Source: JBFMAE01 sp040756085 (lineage in GTDB: Bacteria > Desulfobacterota > BSN033 > UBA1163). From it: a DNA stretch of 5,300 nt. Positions 1 to 5,300 of this stretch are shown here, piece by piece (position 1 is the stretch's first letter; each line of letters starts with the position of its first letter). Where the stretch lies: positions 1 to 5,300 of the forward strand of contig JBFMAE010000388.1 of the NCBI GenBank assembly GCA_040756085.1, in the 5' to 3' direction. The position numbers and the translations under genes were made by a program. The notes beneath the pieces were generated by a model, which was not told where the DNA came from, did not search any database, and saw nothing but the letters and a program-made list of their open reading frames with translations.

Positions 1-111
1 CTGGCGATTAAACAATACATTGAAGCTCATAATCAAAACCCTAAAGTATTTGTTTGGACAGCTTCGGTTGAAAGCATTATGAAAAAGATTTCAAATGTCA
101 AGAACTGTTAG
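1..111 (+). CDS. IS630-family transposase, C-terminal fragment
   Basis: This frame is open from the left edge and ends at TAG 109-111, giving 36 residues. The stretch YIEAHNQNPK, followed by FVWTAS and then a short Lys-rich tail, is the characteristic C-terminus of IS630-family (Tc1/mariner-like, DDE) transposases, where a Tyr-Ile segment and a Phe-x-Trp-Thr-Ala motif follow the catalytic domain. The catalytic residues lie outside the window, so I cannot say whether the gene is intact. The tail after the motif (ESIMKKISNVKNC) is near the family's usual ending, so the stop looks natural rather than a frameshift, but this is a judgement from memory. The gene reads towards the opine dehydrogenase and has no evident functional link to it. 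Confidence 0.85.
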   Translation: MAIKQYIEAHNQNPKVFVWTASVESIMKKISNVKNC

Positions 112-125
112 CGCCACTACACTAG
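1..125 (+). mobile_element. Probable right end of an IS630-family insertion sequence
   Basis: The transposase stop at 109-111 is followed by a short non-coding stretch. IS630 elements usually end within a few tens of bases of the transposase stop and insert at TA dinucleotides. The sequence GTTAGCGCCACTACACTA at 107-124 overlaps the stop codon and ends in TA, so it is my candidate for the terminal inverted repeat. The matching left end lies outside the window, so the boundary is an inference and could be shifted by some tens of bases. Confidence 0.35.
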
Positions 126-172
126 ATATTATGCATCTTTCATGAAAAAGGTGTAAGGAACGGGGGACAGAT

Positions 173-1354
173 ATGAATAAAGATAAGATATTAAAAAAAC
201 CCGTAGCGATTCTTGGGGCAGGAGCATGTGGCCAAGCTTTTGCTGCTGAATTTACTCTCGCAGGGTATAAGGTACGCCTTTATGAACTCCCAGAGCTTGC
301 TATGGAAAGCTTGGGAGATGTTCTGAACACACATAAGATAGAGCTTGGAGGTAAGCAGCTTAATTTCAAATGGTTCAGAAGAGCAGGTGTTGCCGAGATC
401 GATGTTATAACCACTAACATGACAGAGGCACTCAAAGAAGCTGGCTTGGTGATAGTAGCCATTCCAGCGAAAGGTCACAAAACCTTCTTTGAAAAAATGA
501 TTCCATGCTTCGAGGACGGACAGGTCATAAGCATATTTCCAGACAATTTCGGTTCTTTAAGGCTCAAGAATATGATGCGAGAGAAAGGAATTAATGTGAA
601 TGTGATAATTGGGGGATGGAGTTCCATGCCGTATGGTGTGAGAGCAATTGAGCCTGGTAAACTCGATTGTATACTCAGGATTCGTAATCTCCTCTTTGAT
701 GCCCTTCCAAGCAAGGACGGAGATAAATTCTTTGAAATCTTAAAAGGAATTCCTGCCTTTGATGGTACGATAGAAATTCATCGAGGTGACACAATCATCG
801 GAGTGGATCTTTCCAATCCAAATCCCACTGTTCATATTCCCGGCTCAATCCTCAATGTGGGTGCCATGGAGGTCTCAGAAATGGAAGGTATCTTAGGCAT
901 TCCGAGCGGCAAATATTCCATGTACAAATACGGAATGAGTCCAGCAGTGTCGAGGGTTCAGTTAGCTTTTCATCAAGAAGAGAGAACAATCGCAGCTGCC
1001 ATGGGAATAAAGATGATTGAGCATCGCGAGGATCAATTCTTCTGGAAGGGGAGCATCATGGGAGTAGAGTATTGGGTTCCATTTGCTGATGTGGTTCTCC
1101 CCCCCATCGTCGGGCCCGATTCTGTTGAGCATCGCTATTTTACTGAAGATATCCCCGTGGGTGCGGTCGTGCGGTACTATCTGGCTAAAAAATTTGGTGT
1201 AGAGGTTCCTATAATAGAATCGCTGATACGGTTGGGGTCGGTTGTCTGCAAGCGGGATTTTTTCAAAGAAGGAATCTCTCTAAAAGAACTGGGTATTGGG
1301 GACCTAAATAAAGAGCAGATAATAAGATATGTAAAAGAAGGGCTAAGGCCGTAA
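173..1354 (+). CDS. Opine dehydrogenase-like NAD(P)-dependent oxidoreductase
   Basis: The 393-residue protein matches the octopine/nopaline/opine dehydrogenase family, which reversibly condenses an amino acid with a 2-oxoacid using NAD(P)H. The N-terminal Rossmann domain shows VAILGAGACG at residues 11-20 (GxGxxG: G15, G17, G20), with E38 at the end of the second strand, which favours NAD over NADP. The C-terminal octopine-DH domain starts near residue 205. It contains NPNPTVHIPGSILN (215-228), where H221 is the expected catalytic histidine, and HRYFTEDIPVG (320-330), a family signature with acidic residues that may assist it. The family is usually 350-400 residues, so this looks complete. 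The ATG at 173 has a G-rich site (GGGGGA, 162-167) 5 bases upstream. It lies 98 bases before the TRAP genes on the same strand, so co-transcription is plausible. The amino-acid and oxoacid partners cannot be read from the sequence. Related members act on other 2-hydroxy or 2-amino acids, so a strict opine activity is unproven. Cytosolic. Confidence 0.82.
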   Translation: MNKDKILKKPVAILGAGACGQAFAAEFTLAGYKVRLYELPELAMESLGDVLNTHKIELGGKQLNFKWFRRAGVAEIDVITTNMTEALKEAGLVIVAIPAKGHKTFFEKMIPCFEDGQVISIFPDNFGSLRLKNMMREKGINVNVIIGGWSSMPYGVRAIEPGKLDCILRIRNLLFDALPSKDGDKFFEILKGIPAFDGTIEIHRGDTIIGVDLSNPNPTVHIPGSILNVGAMEVSEMEGILGIPSGKYSMYKYGMSPAVSRVQLAFHQEERTIAAAMGIKMIEHREDQFFWKGSIMGVEYWVPFADVVLPPIVGPDSVEHRYFTEDIPVGAVVRYYLAKKFGVEVPIIESLIRLGSVVCKRDFFKEGISLKELGIGDLNKEQIIRYVKEGLRP

Positions 1355-1378
1355 AATAAAAGAAAAATAAAAGAAGGG

Positions 1379-1388
1379 AGGAGGTGAT
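1379..1388 (+). promoter_or_regulatory. Orphan, near-perfect Shine-Dalgarno sequence in the dctP leader
   Basis: AGGAGGTGAT is a ten-base match to the complement of the usual 16S rRNA 3' end (ATCACCTCCT). It lies about 65 bases before dctP, which has its own strong site. No normal-sized gene begins behind it. A 21-codon frame can be read from GTG 1384 to TAA 1447-1449, and its stop overlaps the dctP ribosome site, but the GTG lies inside the Shine-Dalgarno itself, so real translation is doubtful. It could act as a ribosome standby or mRNA-stabilising site, or be a chance product of a purine-rich leader. Confidence 0.35.
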
Positions 1389-1439
1389 AGGGCAAGAAAG
1401 TTGGAAGGGAAGCAAAAAGTTTTTAAATCACAAAAAAGG

Positions 1440-1447
1440 AAGGAGGT
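1440..1447 (+). promoter_or_regulatory. Ribosome binding site of dctP
   Basis: AAGGAGGT lies 5 bases before ATG 1453. It is a strong site and fixes the start of the solute-binding protein, which agrees with the signal peptide beginning at that methionine. Its strength fits the high expression normally needed for a periplasmic binding protein. Confidence 0.85.
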
Positions 1448-1452
1448 AAATT

Positions 1453-2469
1453 ATGATTCGAAAGTGGCAGATCTTAGTGGTTATTTTTTTGGCAATTTTA
1501 TTGGTATCTAGGTGGAATTCAGAGGTATTTGCCCAGAAATATAAATGGAGACTGCCTCAAGTTCATCCAGTCGGAAGCGACTATGACCTACGAGCTAAGG
1601 GCTTCGCTGAAGAGGTAAAGAAAAGGACGGATGGTCGAATCGAGATCACTGTTTACTCTGGTGGAGTCCTCTGTGACTGGGTGGAGTGTTATGAGCGGGT
1701 CATGAGAGGGGATTATGAAATTACCCTCACACCTATAGCTCCTACTTATGACCCAAGATTAAATATTGCTTATTATATGCCCTACCTGTTTACGACCACG
1801 GAGGAAGCCAAAGCAGCCTATAAGAGGGGTGGTTGGGTCTACAAAATGGTTGATGATCTGTTGGTGCAACAGGGGATAAAGGGTCTGGCCATCTTTCCAG
1901 CGGGTTGGGCTGGGATTACCACCAAGACAGAGCCGAAAGGTTGGAGGGAGATGGAGTCCAACAAGATGAAGGTCAGGGTGATGCCGTTGAAGGCCTGCGA
2001 GCTGACCTGGGAGAGGCTTGGTTATATCGCTGCCACCATTCCCTATGCGGAGGTCTTTAGTGCCATTGAAAGAGGAGTGGCGGATGGGCAAATGGGTGGT
2101 CCTCCTTTCCAGGGTTATCAATTCCGCGACATCCAGAAGGTATGGATCCAGTATAATGATTTCCTTGAACCTTGGTGGTTTTACATGAACTTAGATCTGT
2201 GGAACAAATTGACCAAGCATGATCAGACCGTTTTGTTAGAGGCAGCCGAGAGGCAGGTCAGTGGCCGTTGGGATTATTTTCTCAAAGAGGATGAAGAATA
2301 TCGGAAAAAGATGGAAGAGTTCGGTGTGAAAATCCTCACCCCGACCGATAAAGAGCTGAAGGCGTTCGCCGAGGCCATCCGCAAAGACGTTTGGCCAAAG
2401 CTGGATGGTTACATGGGGAAAGCTTTGGTCGATGTTTGCAGAAAACAGGTAAGCATACAGGTTAAGTAA
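1453..2469 (+). CDS. dctP: TRAP transporter solute-binding protein, DctP family
   Basis: The 338-residue protein is the periplasmic receptor that captures an organic-acid ligand and delivers it to the membrane subunits. Residues 1-27 form a signal peptide: basic MIRK, a hydrophobic stretch at 7-19, and a likely cleavage after VFA (A27). The mature part has the DctP fold signatures: the HPVGSDYDLRAKGFAEEVKKR start (residues 38 onward, 'H..G......F...v..rt.G.i.i.vy'), KMKVRVMP (171-178), where R175 corresponds to the arginine that binds the ligand carboxylate in this family, and PYAEVFSAIERGVADGQ (197-213). The usual DGQENP motif is replaced by DGQMGGP, so the family's ligand-contacting asparagine is missing (G215 instead). 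Length is normal. dctQ and dctM follow directly, which confirms a TRAP system. The ligand is probably a carboxylate, but its identity is unknown. Confidence 0.95.
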   Translation: MIRKWQILVVIFLAILLVSRWNSEVFAQKYKWRLPQVHPVGSDYDLRAKGFAEEVKKRTDGRIEITVYSGGVLCDWVECYERVMRGDYEITLTPIAPTYDPRLNIAYYMPYLFTTTEEAKAAYKRGGWVYKMVDDLLVQQGIKGLAIFPAGWAGITTKTEPKGWREMESNKMKVRVMPLKACELTWERLGYIAATIPYAEVFSAIERGVADGQMGGPPFQGYQFRDIQKVWIQYNDFLEPWWFYMNLDLWNKLTKHDQTVLLEAAERQVSGRWDYFLKEDEEYRKKMEEFGVKILTPTDKELKAFAEAIRKDVWPKLDGYMGKALVDVCRKQVSIQVK

Positions 2470-2494
2470 AACCTTAAATCATCAATGACCAATC

Positions 2495-2531
2495 TGGCCA
2501 AAGGGAGTCTTTCTTTGCCTCCCTTTGGCCA
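2495..2531 (+). promoter_or_regulatory. Perfect 13-bp inverted repeat between dctP and dctQ
   Basis: The arm TGGCCAAAGGGAG (2495-2507) pairs without mismatch with CTCCCTTTGGCCA (2519-2531) across an 11-base loop. No T-run follows, so it is not a standard intrinsic terminator. In transport operons a hairpin behind the binding-protein gene commonly protects the upstream mRNA 3' end or partly attenuates downstream expression, giving more binding protein than permease. That role is an inference here. The structure also covers the TTG at 2525, making it an unlikely start for dctQ. Confidence 0.75.
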
Positions 2532-2545
2532 ACCAGTTGAAATTT

Positions 2546-2550
2546 AAGGA
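2546..2550 (+). promoter_or_regulatory. Ribosome binding site that decides the dctQ start
   Basis: AAGGA lies 4 bases before ATG 2555. The alternative TTG at 2525 has only pyrimidine-rich DNA upstream and sits inside the hairpin arm, so the ATG is the better start. Confidence 0.65.
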
Positions 2551-2554
2551 AAAG

Positions 2555-3085
2555 ATGAAAAAAATAGCACTAAGAATTTGGAACGGGTTATTGCATTTTC
2601 AAAAGTTGTTCATGGTGGTTGCTGGATATCTTGCTACCGTGCTCGTTTTCATAGAGGTATTGCTCCGTTATGTATTTGGATCTCCCCTCTTTGGCGTAGA
2701 GGAACTGATCTGTTTCATAGCGATGTGGTTATATTTTGTCGGGGCAACATATGGAGCCTATGAACGAAGCCATATCAAAGCGGAACTGATTCATCTGTGG
2801 GTTAAAACACCCAGGTCCCTTGCTTTCGTTAAAGCATTCAGCAGCCTCATTACCTTAGGTTTGTCCATCATTATGGTCAGTTGGAGTTATCGCTATTTTG
2901 TTTGGGGGATCAAGAAAGGAGAGACCTCCCCGGCACTATTGCTGCCAATGGTTCTTTCTCAGAGTGCCGTTTTCTTTGGGGCAATATTGATGACTCTTTA
3001 TTTCCTTGTTGAGCTGGTGGATTATGTACTCCAGACCTTAAGCAAGACCACCTCTTTCAAACCTTCAACCGGAGAGAAGGTTTAG
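2555..3085 (+). CDS. dctQ: TRAP transporter small membrane subunit, DctQ family
   Basis: This inner-membrane subunit pairs with DctM to form the TRAP permease. From ATG 2555 it has 176 residues; a TTG at 2525 would add ten (MANQLKFKEK), but that codon lacks a ribosome site and lies in a hairpin. There are four hydrophobic segments, at about residues 17-37, 48-68, 93-115 and 133-157. Between the first two lies the family signature LLRYVFGSPLFGVEEL (arginine, aromatic, paired glutamates), then MWLYFVGATYG and RSHIKAEL, the usual 'W..flGa...r..Hi.v' pattern. The normal size and four-helix layout support an intact gene. It ends 3 bases before dctM, so the two are almost certainly translated from one mRNA. 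Confidence 0.92.
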   Translation: MKKIALRIWNGLLHFQKLFMVVAGYLATVLVFIEVLLRYVFGSPLFGVEELICFIAMWLYFVGATYGAYERSHIKAELIHLWVKTPRSLAFVKAFSSLITLGLSIIMVSWSYRYFVWGIKKGETSPALLLPMVLSQSAVFFGAILMTLYFLVELVDYVLQTLSKTTSFKPSTGEKV

Positions 3086-3088
3086 CAT

Positions 3089-4420
3089 ATGGATATCATT
3101 TTAGATCTGGCTATTTTGATAGGACTACTTGTATTGGGAGTGCCCGTGCCTTTCTGTTTTATGGCAGCCGTTCTATTTCTTTTCATCCTGGGTGGCTATG
3201 ATCCTATGTTTATCATGGCTACAGGCTTTCACAAAATCAATTCATTGGCTGTGCTCTCTATCCTCTTTTTTATCCTGATGGGGGGACTGATGAGTTCAGG
3301 CGGAATTGCCGCACGACTGATAGCCATCTCCGACGCTATTTTAGGTAGGGCAAAAAGCGGTTTAGGAACGGTTTCCGTAGTAAGCTGTGCTATATTTGGT
3401 TCAATAGCCGGGACCTGCTCCGCAGCGGTGGCTGCCATTGGCACCCTTATGATCCCCCGGATGGTTGAACGAGGTTATTCCAGGGGACATGCTACAGGAC
3501 TCATTGCCGTTTCTTCAGTCCTGGGACAGCTTATACCCCCCAGTGTGCCTATGATTCTCTATGCCTGGGTCACCTGGCAGTCCGTGGCAGCTTGTTTCTT
3601 GTCAACCGTTATACCTGGTATTCTTTCCGTGATACTGCTTAGCATTGTAAACTGGTTAATGGTCAGAAAAAAAACCATTAAAGTCATGCCTCCTGCGAGT
3701 ATGCGACAGCAAGCAAATGATTTGGGGCATGCCTTCTACAGAGGATTCTTTGCCTTGCTCATGCCCATCATCGTCTTGGGAGGCATCTATGGGGGGGTCT
3801 TCACCCCTACAGAGGCGGCTGGGATCGCAGTTTTATTTTGCATTCCTGTGGGATTCTTTATATACCGCACAATGAACTGGAGGGAGTTCACTGGAGCTAT
3901 GGCCAGATCGGTTACCCTAACAGGTGTGATCATCCTTATGGTCTTTTACGTCATGATTTTAAGTCGTCTCTTCGTCATGGAGAATGTCCCCCAACGGATT
4001 GTTGCCACTTTATTGGCTTTGACAGAAAATAAATATCTCTTATTGATAATGGTCAACATATTCATTCTTATCCTTGGTATGTTGATGGATGACTTCAGCG
4101 GCACTCTTCTTGCCGCACCTCTACTGTTTCCCTTGATGAAGGAAATCGGGGTTCATCCAGTCCACTTTGCTGCTATTTTAGGTACAAACCTGGGGCTGGG
4201 TAATGTGACACCACCCACCGCTCCCATCCTCTACTTCGCCGGAAGTGTGGGTAACTGTAAGTTCGATGAGTATGCAAAACCTGCCATGATCTTCATGACT
4301 ACGTGTTCTATTCCTGTCATCATCCTCACGACCTATTTCCCCTTCCTTTCCTTAACCCTGCCTCACCTTATTCTACCAAAGATCGTCCCCTCTGTCCCTC
4401 TTACGATAGGAGGATGGTGA
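3089..4420 (+). CDS. dctM: TRAP transporter large permease subunit, DctM family
   Basis: The 443-residue protein is very hydrophobic, with about a dozen membrane segments, and carries the transport path; TRAP uptake is driven by an ion gradient (usually sodium) rather than ATP. Family signatures appear in order: FGSIAGTCSAAVAAIGTLMI (103-122), GQLIPPSVPMI (146-156), GVFTPTEAAG (236-245), MDDFSG (333-338) and GNVTPPTAP (371-379), the last being the second half-repeat's PP motif. The length is slightly above the usual 425 or so because of a tail after residue 425. ATG 3089 is preceded by GGAGAGAAGG (3071-3080) at 8 bases, and follows the dctQ stop by 3 bases. No convincing terminator follows the stop, so read-through into the regulator is possible. 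Confidence 0.95.
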   Translation: MDIILDLAILIGLLVLGVPVPFCFMAAVLFLFILGGYDPMFIMATGFHKINSLAVLSILFFILMGGLMSSGGIAARLIAISDAILGRAKSGLGTVSVVSCAIFGSIAGTCSAAVAAIGTLMIPRMVERGYSRGHATGLIAVSSVLGQLIPPSVPMILYAWVTWQSVAACFLSTVIPGILSVILLSIVNWLMVRKKTIKVMPPASMRQQANDLGHAFYRGFFALLMPIIVLGGIYGGVFTPTEAAGIAVLFCIPVGFFIYRTMNWREFTGAMARSVTLTGVIILMVFYVMILSRLFVMENVPQRIVATLLALTENKYLLLIMVNIFILILGMLMDDFSGTLLAAPLLFPLMKEIGVHPVHFAAILGTNLGLGNVTPPTAPILYFAGSVGNCKFDEYAKPAMIFMTTCSIPVIILTTYFPFLSLTLPHLILPKIVPSVPLTIGGW

Positions 4421-4452
4421 AGAGATGGACTCTAAAATTTTTCCATAGAATC

Positions 4453-4511
4453 AAAAAAAATTAAGTTTAATTAAAAAAAATGTTGACACGGTTTTTAAAA
4501 AATTTTATAAA
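4453..4511 (+). promoter_or_regulatory. Strong sigma-70-type promoter of the XRE-cupin gene
   Basis: TTGACA (4483-4488) is a perfect -35 box. Exactly 17 bases later lies TATAAA (4506-4511), a 5-of-6 match to the -10 consensus. Upstream, 4453-4480 is almost pure A/T with two A8 tracts, as in an UP element that contacts the RNA polymerase alpha subunit. The expected start of transcription, about 7 bases after the -10, falls at or next to the GTG start codon at 4518. Confidence 0.8.
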
Positions 4512-4516
4512 ACAGT
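4488..4516 (+). promoter_or_regulatory. Imperfect palindrome over the promoter, candidate operator
   Basis: Centred on A4502, 11 of 14 base pairs are symmetric, in the pattern ACnGTTTT-nn-AAAA-n-TTTT-nn-AAAACnGT. It covers the end of the -35, the spacer and the whole -10, where a bound dimer would block RNA polymerase. XRE-cupin proteins bind DNA as dimers and often regulate their own gene, so autorepression is plausible. The region is A/T-rich, so part of the symmetry may be chance; the outer GTTTT/AAAAC and AC/GT arms are the more informative part. Confidence 0.4.
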
Positions 4517-4517
4517 T

Positions 4518-5114
4518 GTGGTTTCCGATGACATCAAACATGAGGTAAAGAAGCTTCACATCGGAAAGAAGATCCGGGAACTCAGGAAGAAGGCCGGCCT
4601 CGTCCTTCAAGACCTCTCGGATCGAACAGGCCTTTCCAAACCCCTTCTCTCTCAAATCGAGAAAGAGGCGGTTTCCCCTCCCATCGCTACCCTGTTAAAA
4701 ATTTCAAAGGCCTTAAATGTCAATATCGGTTTTTTCTTTCAAGATGGCGATCCAGAGGAGAAAGTGGTCCTTGTAAGGAAAGATGAAAGCAAAGTGATCG
4801 ACTCTCGCTATTTTGGCAGGGAGGAGAGTGGCTATTATTATGAAGCCCTTGCCTATAAGAAGTCCAAAAAATATATGGAGCCCTTCCTTGTGGAGTTTAA
4901 AAGGAAGAAGGTTGAGAAATTATCCTATTTCAGCCATGAGGGAGAAGAATTCATCTATCTCCTGGAAGGGAGTTTGGAGTTCAGGACAGAGGATCAACAT
5001 TACCTCCTTTATCCAGGAGATTCCCTCTATTTTGAATCCTCCATTCCCCATGCCTATCGGGCCCTGGGGAGAAGAAATGCAAAGGCTTTAACGGTGGTCT
5101 ATCCTACACGATAG
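4518..5114 (+). CDS. XRE-family transcriptional regulator with C-terminal cupin domain
   Basis: The 198-residue protein joins an N-terminal helix-turn-helix of the Xre/Cro type (about residues 15-70: IGKKIRELRKKAGL, then QDLSDRTGLSKPLLSQIEKE containing the turn and recognition helix) to a small cupin barrel (about 118-195). Cupin motif 1 is SHEGEEFIYLLEG (139-151) and motif 2 is YPGDSLYFESSIPHAY (165-180); H140, E144 and H178 could bind a metal. The first histidine of the classical HxH is F138, a common variation in this class. Such proteins sense small metabolites and control neighbouring metabolic or transport genes. The GTG at 4518 is the only acceptable start before the DNA-binding domain. 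It lacks a Shine-Dalgarno site and coincides with the predicted transcription start. Likely targets are its own promoter, the upstream transporter and dehydrogenase, or the downstream oxidoreductase. Confidence 0.9.
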   Translation: MVSDDIKHEVKKLHIGKKIRELRKKAGLVLQDLSDRTGLSKPLLSQIEKEAVSPPIATLLKISKALNVNIGFFFQDGDPEEKVVLVRKDESKVIDSRYFGREESGYYYEALAYKKSKKYMEPFLVEFKRKKVEKLSYFSHEGEEFIYLLEGSLEFRTEDQHYLLYPGDSLYFESSIPHAYRALGRRNAKALTVVYPTR

Positions 5115-5118
5115 AATC

Positions 5119-5158
5119 ATCCCTCTCCCCTCTTTAATAAAGGGGGGTTGGAGGGGAT
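5119..5158 (+). repeat. C-rich/G-rich intergenic hairpin
   Basis: CCCCTCTTT (5127-5135) pairs with AAAGGGGGG (5139-5147), with one T-G wobble, around a 3-base loop. After a small internal loop the stem continues with CCCTC (5121-5125) against GAGGG (5151-5155) and then AT/AT past one bulged G. No T-run follows, so it is not a typical intrinsic terminator, though it may slow polymerase or stabilise the regulator mRNA. Similar C-run/TTTA/TAAAG/G-run hairpins recur between genes in several anaerobic proteobacterial genomes, as I recall it, which suggests a dispersed repeat; a search was not possible. Confidence 0.6.
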
Positions 5159-5174
5159 TAAAATGAGGTAAGAA

Positions 5175-5300
5175 ATGATCGAGGTCCGAATTCATGGAAG
5201 AGGTGGACAGGGAGCGGTCGTGGCTTCCGCCGTTTTGGCAACCGCCCTCTTCTACGATGGAAGATATGTCCAGGCCTTTCCAGCCTTTGGTGTGGAACGG
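5175..5300 (+). CDS. porG: Pyruvate/2-oxoacid:ferredoxin oxidoreductase gamma subunit, N-terminus (runs off the edge)
   Basis: Only the first 42 residues are visible; the frame is open to the right edge. MIEVRIHGRGGQGAV (1-15) is the start of the gamma domain of 2-oxoacid:ferredoxin oxidoreductases, with the glycine-rich GRGGQG loop. YVQAFPAFGVER (31-42) is the conserved segment that normally continues into RGAP. These multi-subunit enzymes convert a 2-oxoacid and CoA to acyl-CoA, CO2 and reduced ferredoxin in anaerobes. This pattern best fits the pyruvate type, but branched-chain (Vor) and 2-oxoglutarate (Kor) gamma subunits begin similarly. GAGGT (5165-5169) lies 5 bases before ATG 5175. 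Alpha, beta and delta subunit genes are expected beyond the window. It lies 60 bases after the regulator, so the two may share an mRNA. Confidence 0.88.
   Translation, partial: MIEVRIHGRGGQGAVVASAVLATALFYDGRYVQAFPAFGVER

Noticed and set aside
127..132. TATTAT as a -10 box for the dehydrogenase
   Set aside because: No acceptable -35 hexamer is found 16-18 bases upstream, so a promoter call is not supported.
1759..2121. Minus-strand open frame of 120 codons within dctP
   Set aside because: It is a shadow of the strongly supported dctP gene and shows no recognisable domain or ribosome site.
2525..2554. TTG-initiated N-terminal extension of DctQ by ten residues
   Set aside because: There is no ribosome site before it, the codon lies in the arm of a perfect hairpin, and ATG 2555 has AAGGA at a workable distance.
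3667..3674. Run of eight A in dctM as a programmed frameshift site
   Set aside because: The reading frame is continuous across it with all family motifs on both sides, and no stimulatory structure or alternative product was seen.
1561..4162. The 12-mer GTTCATCCAGTC at 1561-1572 and 4151-4162 as a repeat
   Set aside because: Both copies are inside genes and encode Val-His-Pro-Val by coincidence; flanking bases do not match.
4425..4446. ATGGA/TCCAT inverted repeat after dctM as a terminator
   Set aside because: The stem is only 5 bp with a 12-base loop and the T-run lies inside the loop rather than after the stem.
4459..4472. AATTAA-GT-TTAATT small palindrome upstream of the regulator promoter
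   Set aside because: It is purely A/T apart from one G in a very A/T-rich stretch, so symmetry is expected by chance; it is better explained as part of an UP element.

Overview
The window reads as accessory metabolic DNA from an anaerobic bacterium, possibly a Desulfobacterota (Deltaproteobacteria) or a similar anaerobe. The hints are a 2-oxoacid:ferredoxin oxidoreductase subunit, a TRAP transporter, strong Shine-Dalgarno sites, and a C-rich/G-rich intergenic hairpin of a kind I recall from such genomes. No marker gene is present, so taxonomy is an inference only. All genes lie on the + strand.

Layout. Positions 1-111 are the C-terminal end of an IS630-family transposase entering from the left edge; its element seems to end just downstream. 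Positions 173-1354 encode an opine dehydrogenase-like NAD(P) enzyme. Positions 1453-4420 encode a complete TRAP transporter in the order binding protein (dctP), small membrane subunit (dctQ), large membrane subunit (dctM). A perfect 13-bp inverted repeat separates dctP from dctQ and argues that dctQ starts at ATG 2555 rather than at TTG 2525. Positions 4518-5114 encode an XRE-cupin regulator behind a near-consensus sigma-70-type promoter placed so close to its GTG codon that the mRNA may be leaderless. An imperfect palindrome covers the spacer and -10 of that promoter. Positions 5175-5300 are the N-terminus of a pyruvate/2-oxoacid:ferredoxin oxidoreductase gamma subunit that runs off the right edge. 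No gene-free stretch exceeds 100 bases.

How the genes may work together (inference). The TRAP system would import an organic acid. The opine dehydrogenase-like enzyme would oxidise an N-(carboxyalkyl)amino acid to an amino acid plus a 2-oxoacid, or carry out a related reaction. A ferredoxin-linked oxidoreductase next door could then turn the 2-oxoacid into acyl-CoA, CO2 and reduced ferredoxin. The XRE-cupin protein is the obvious local regulator. This would be a compact opine-type scavenging module in an anaerobe. The substrate cannot be read from the sequence, and the oxidoreductase may belong to a separate unit.
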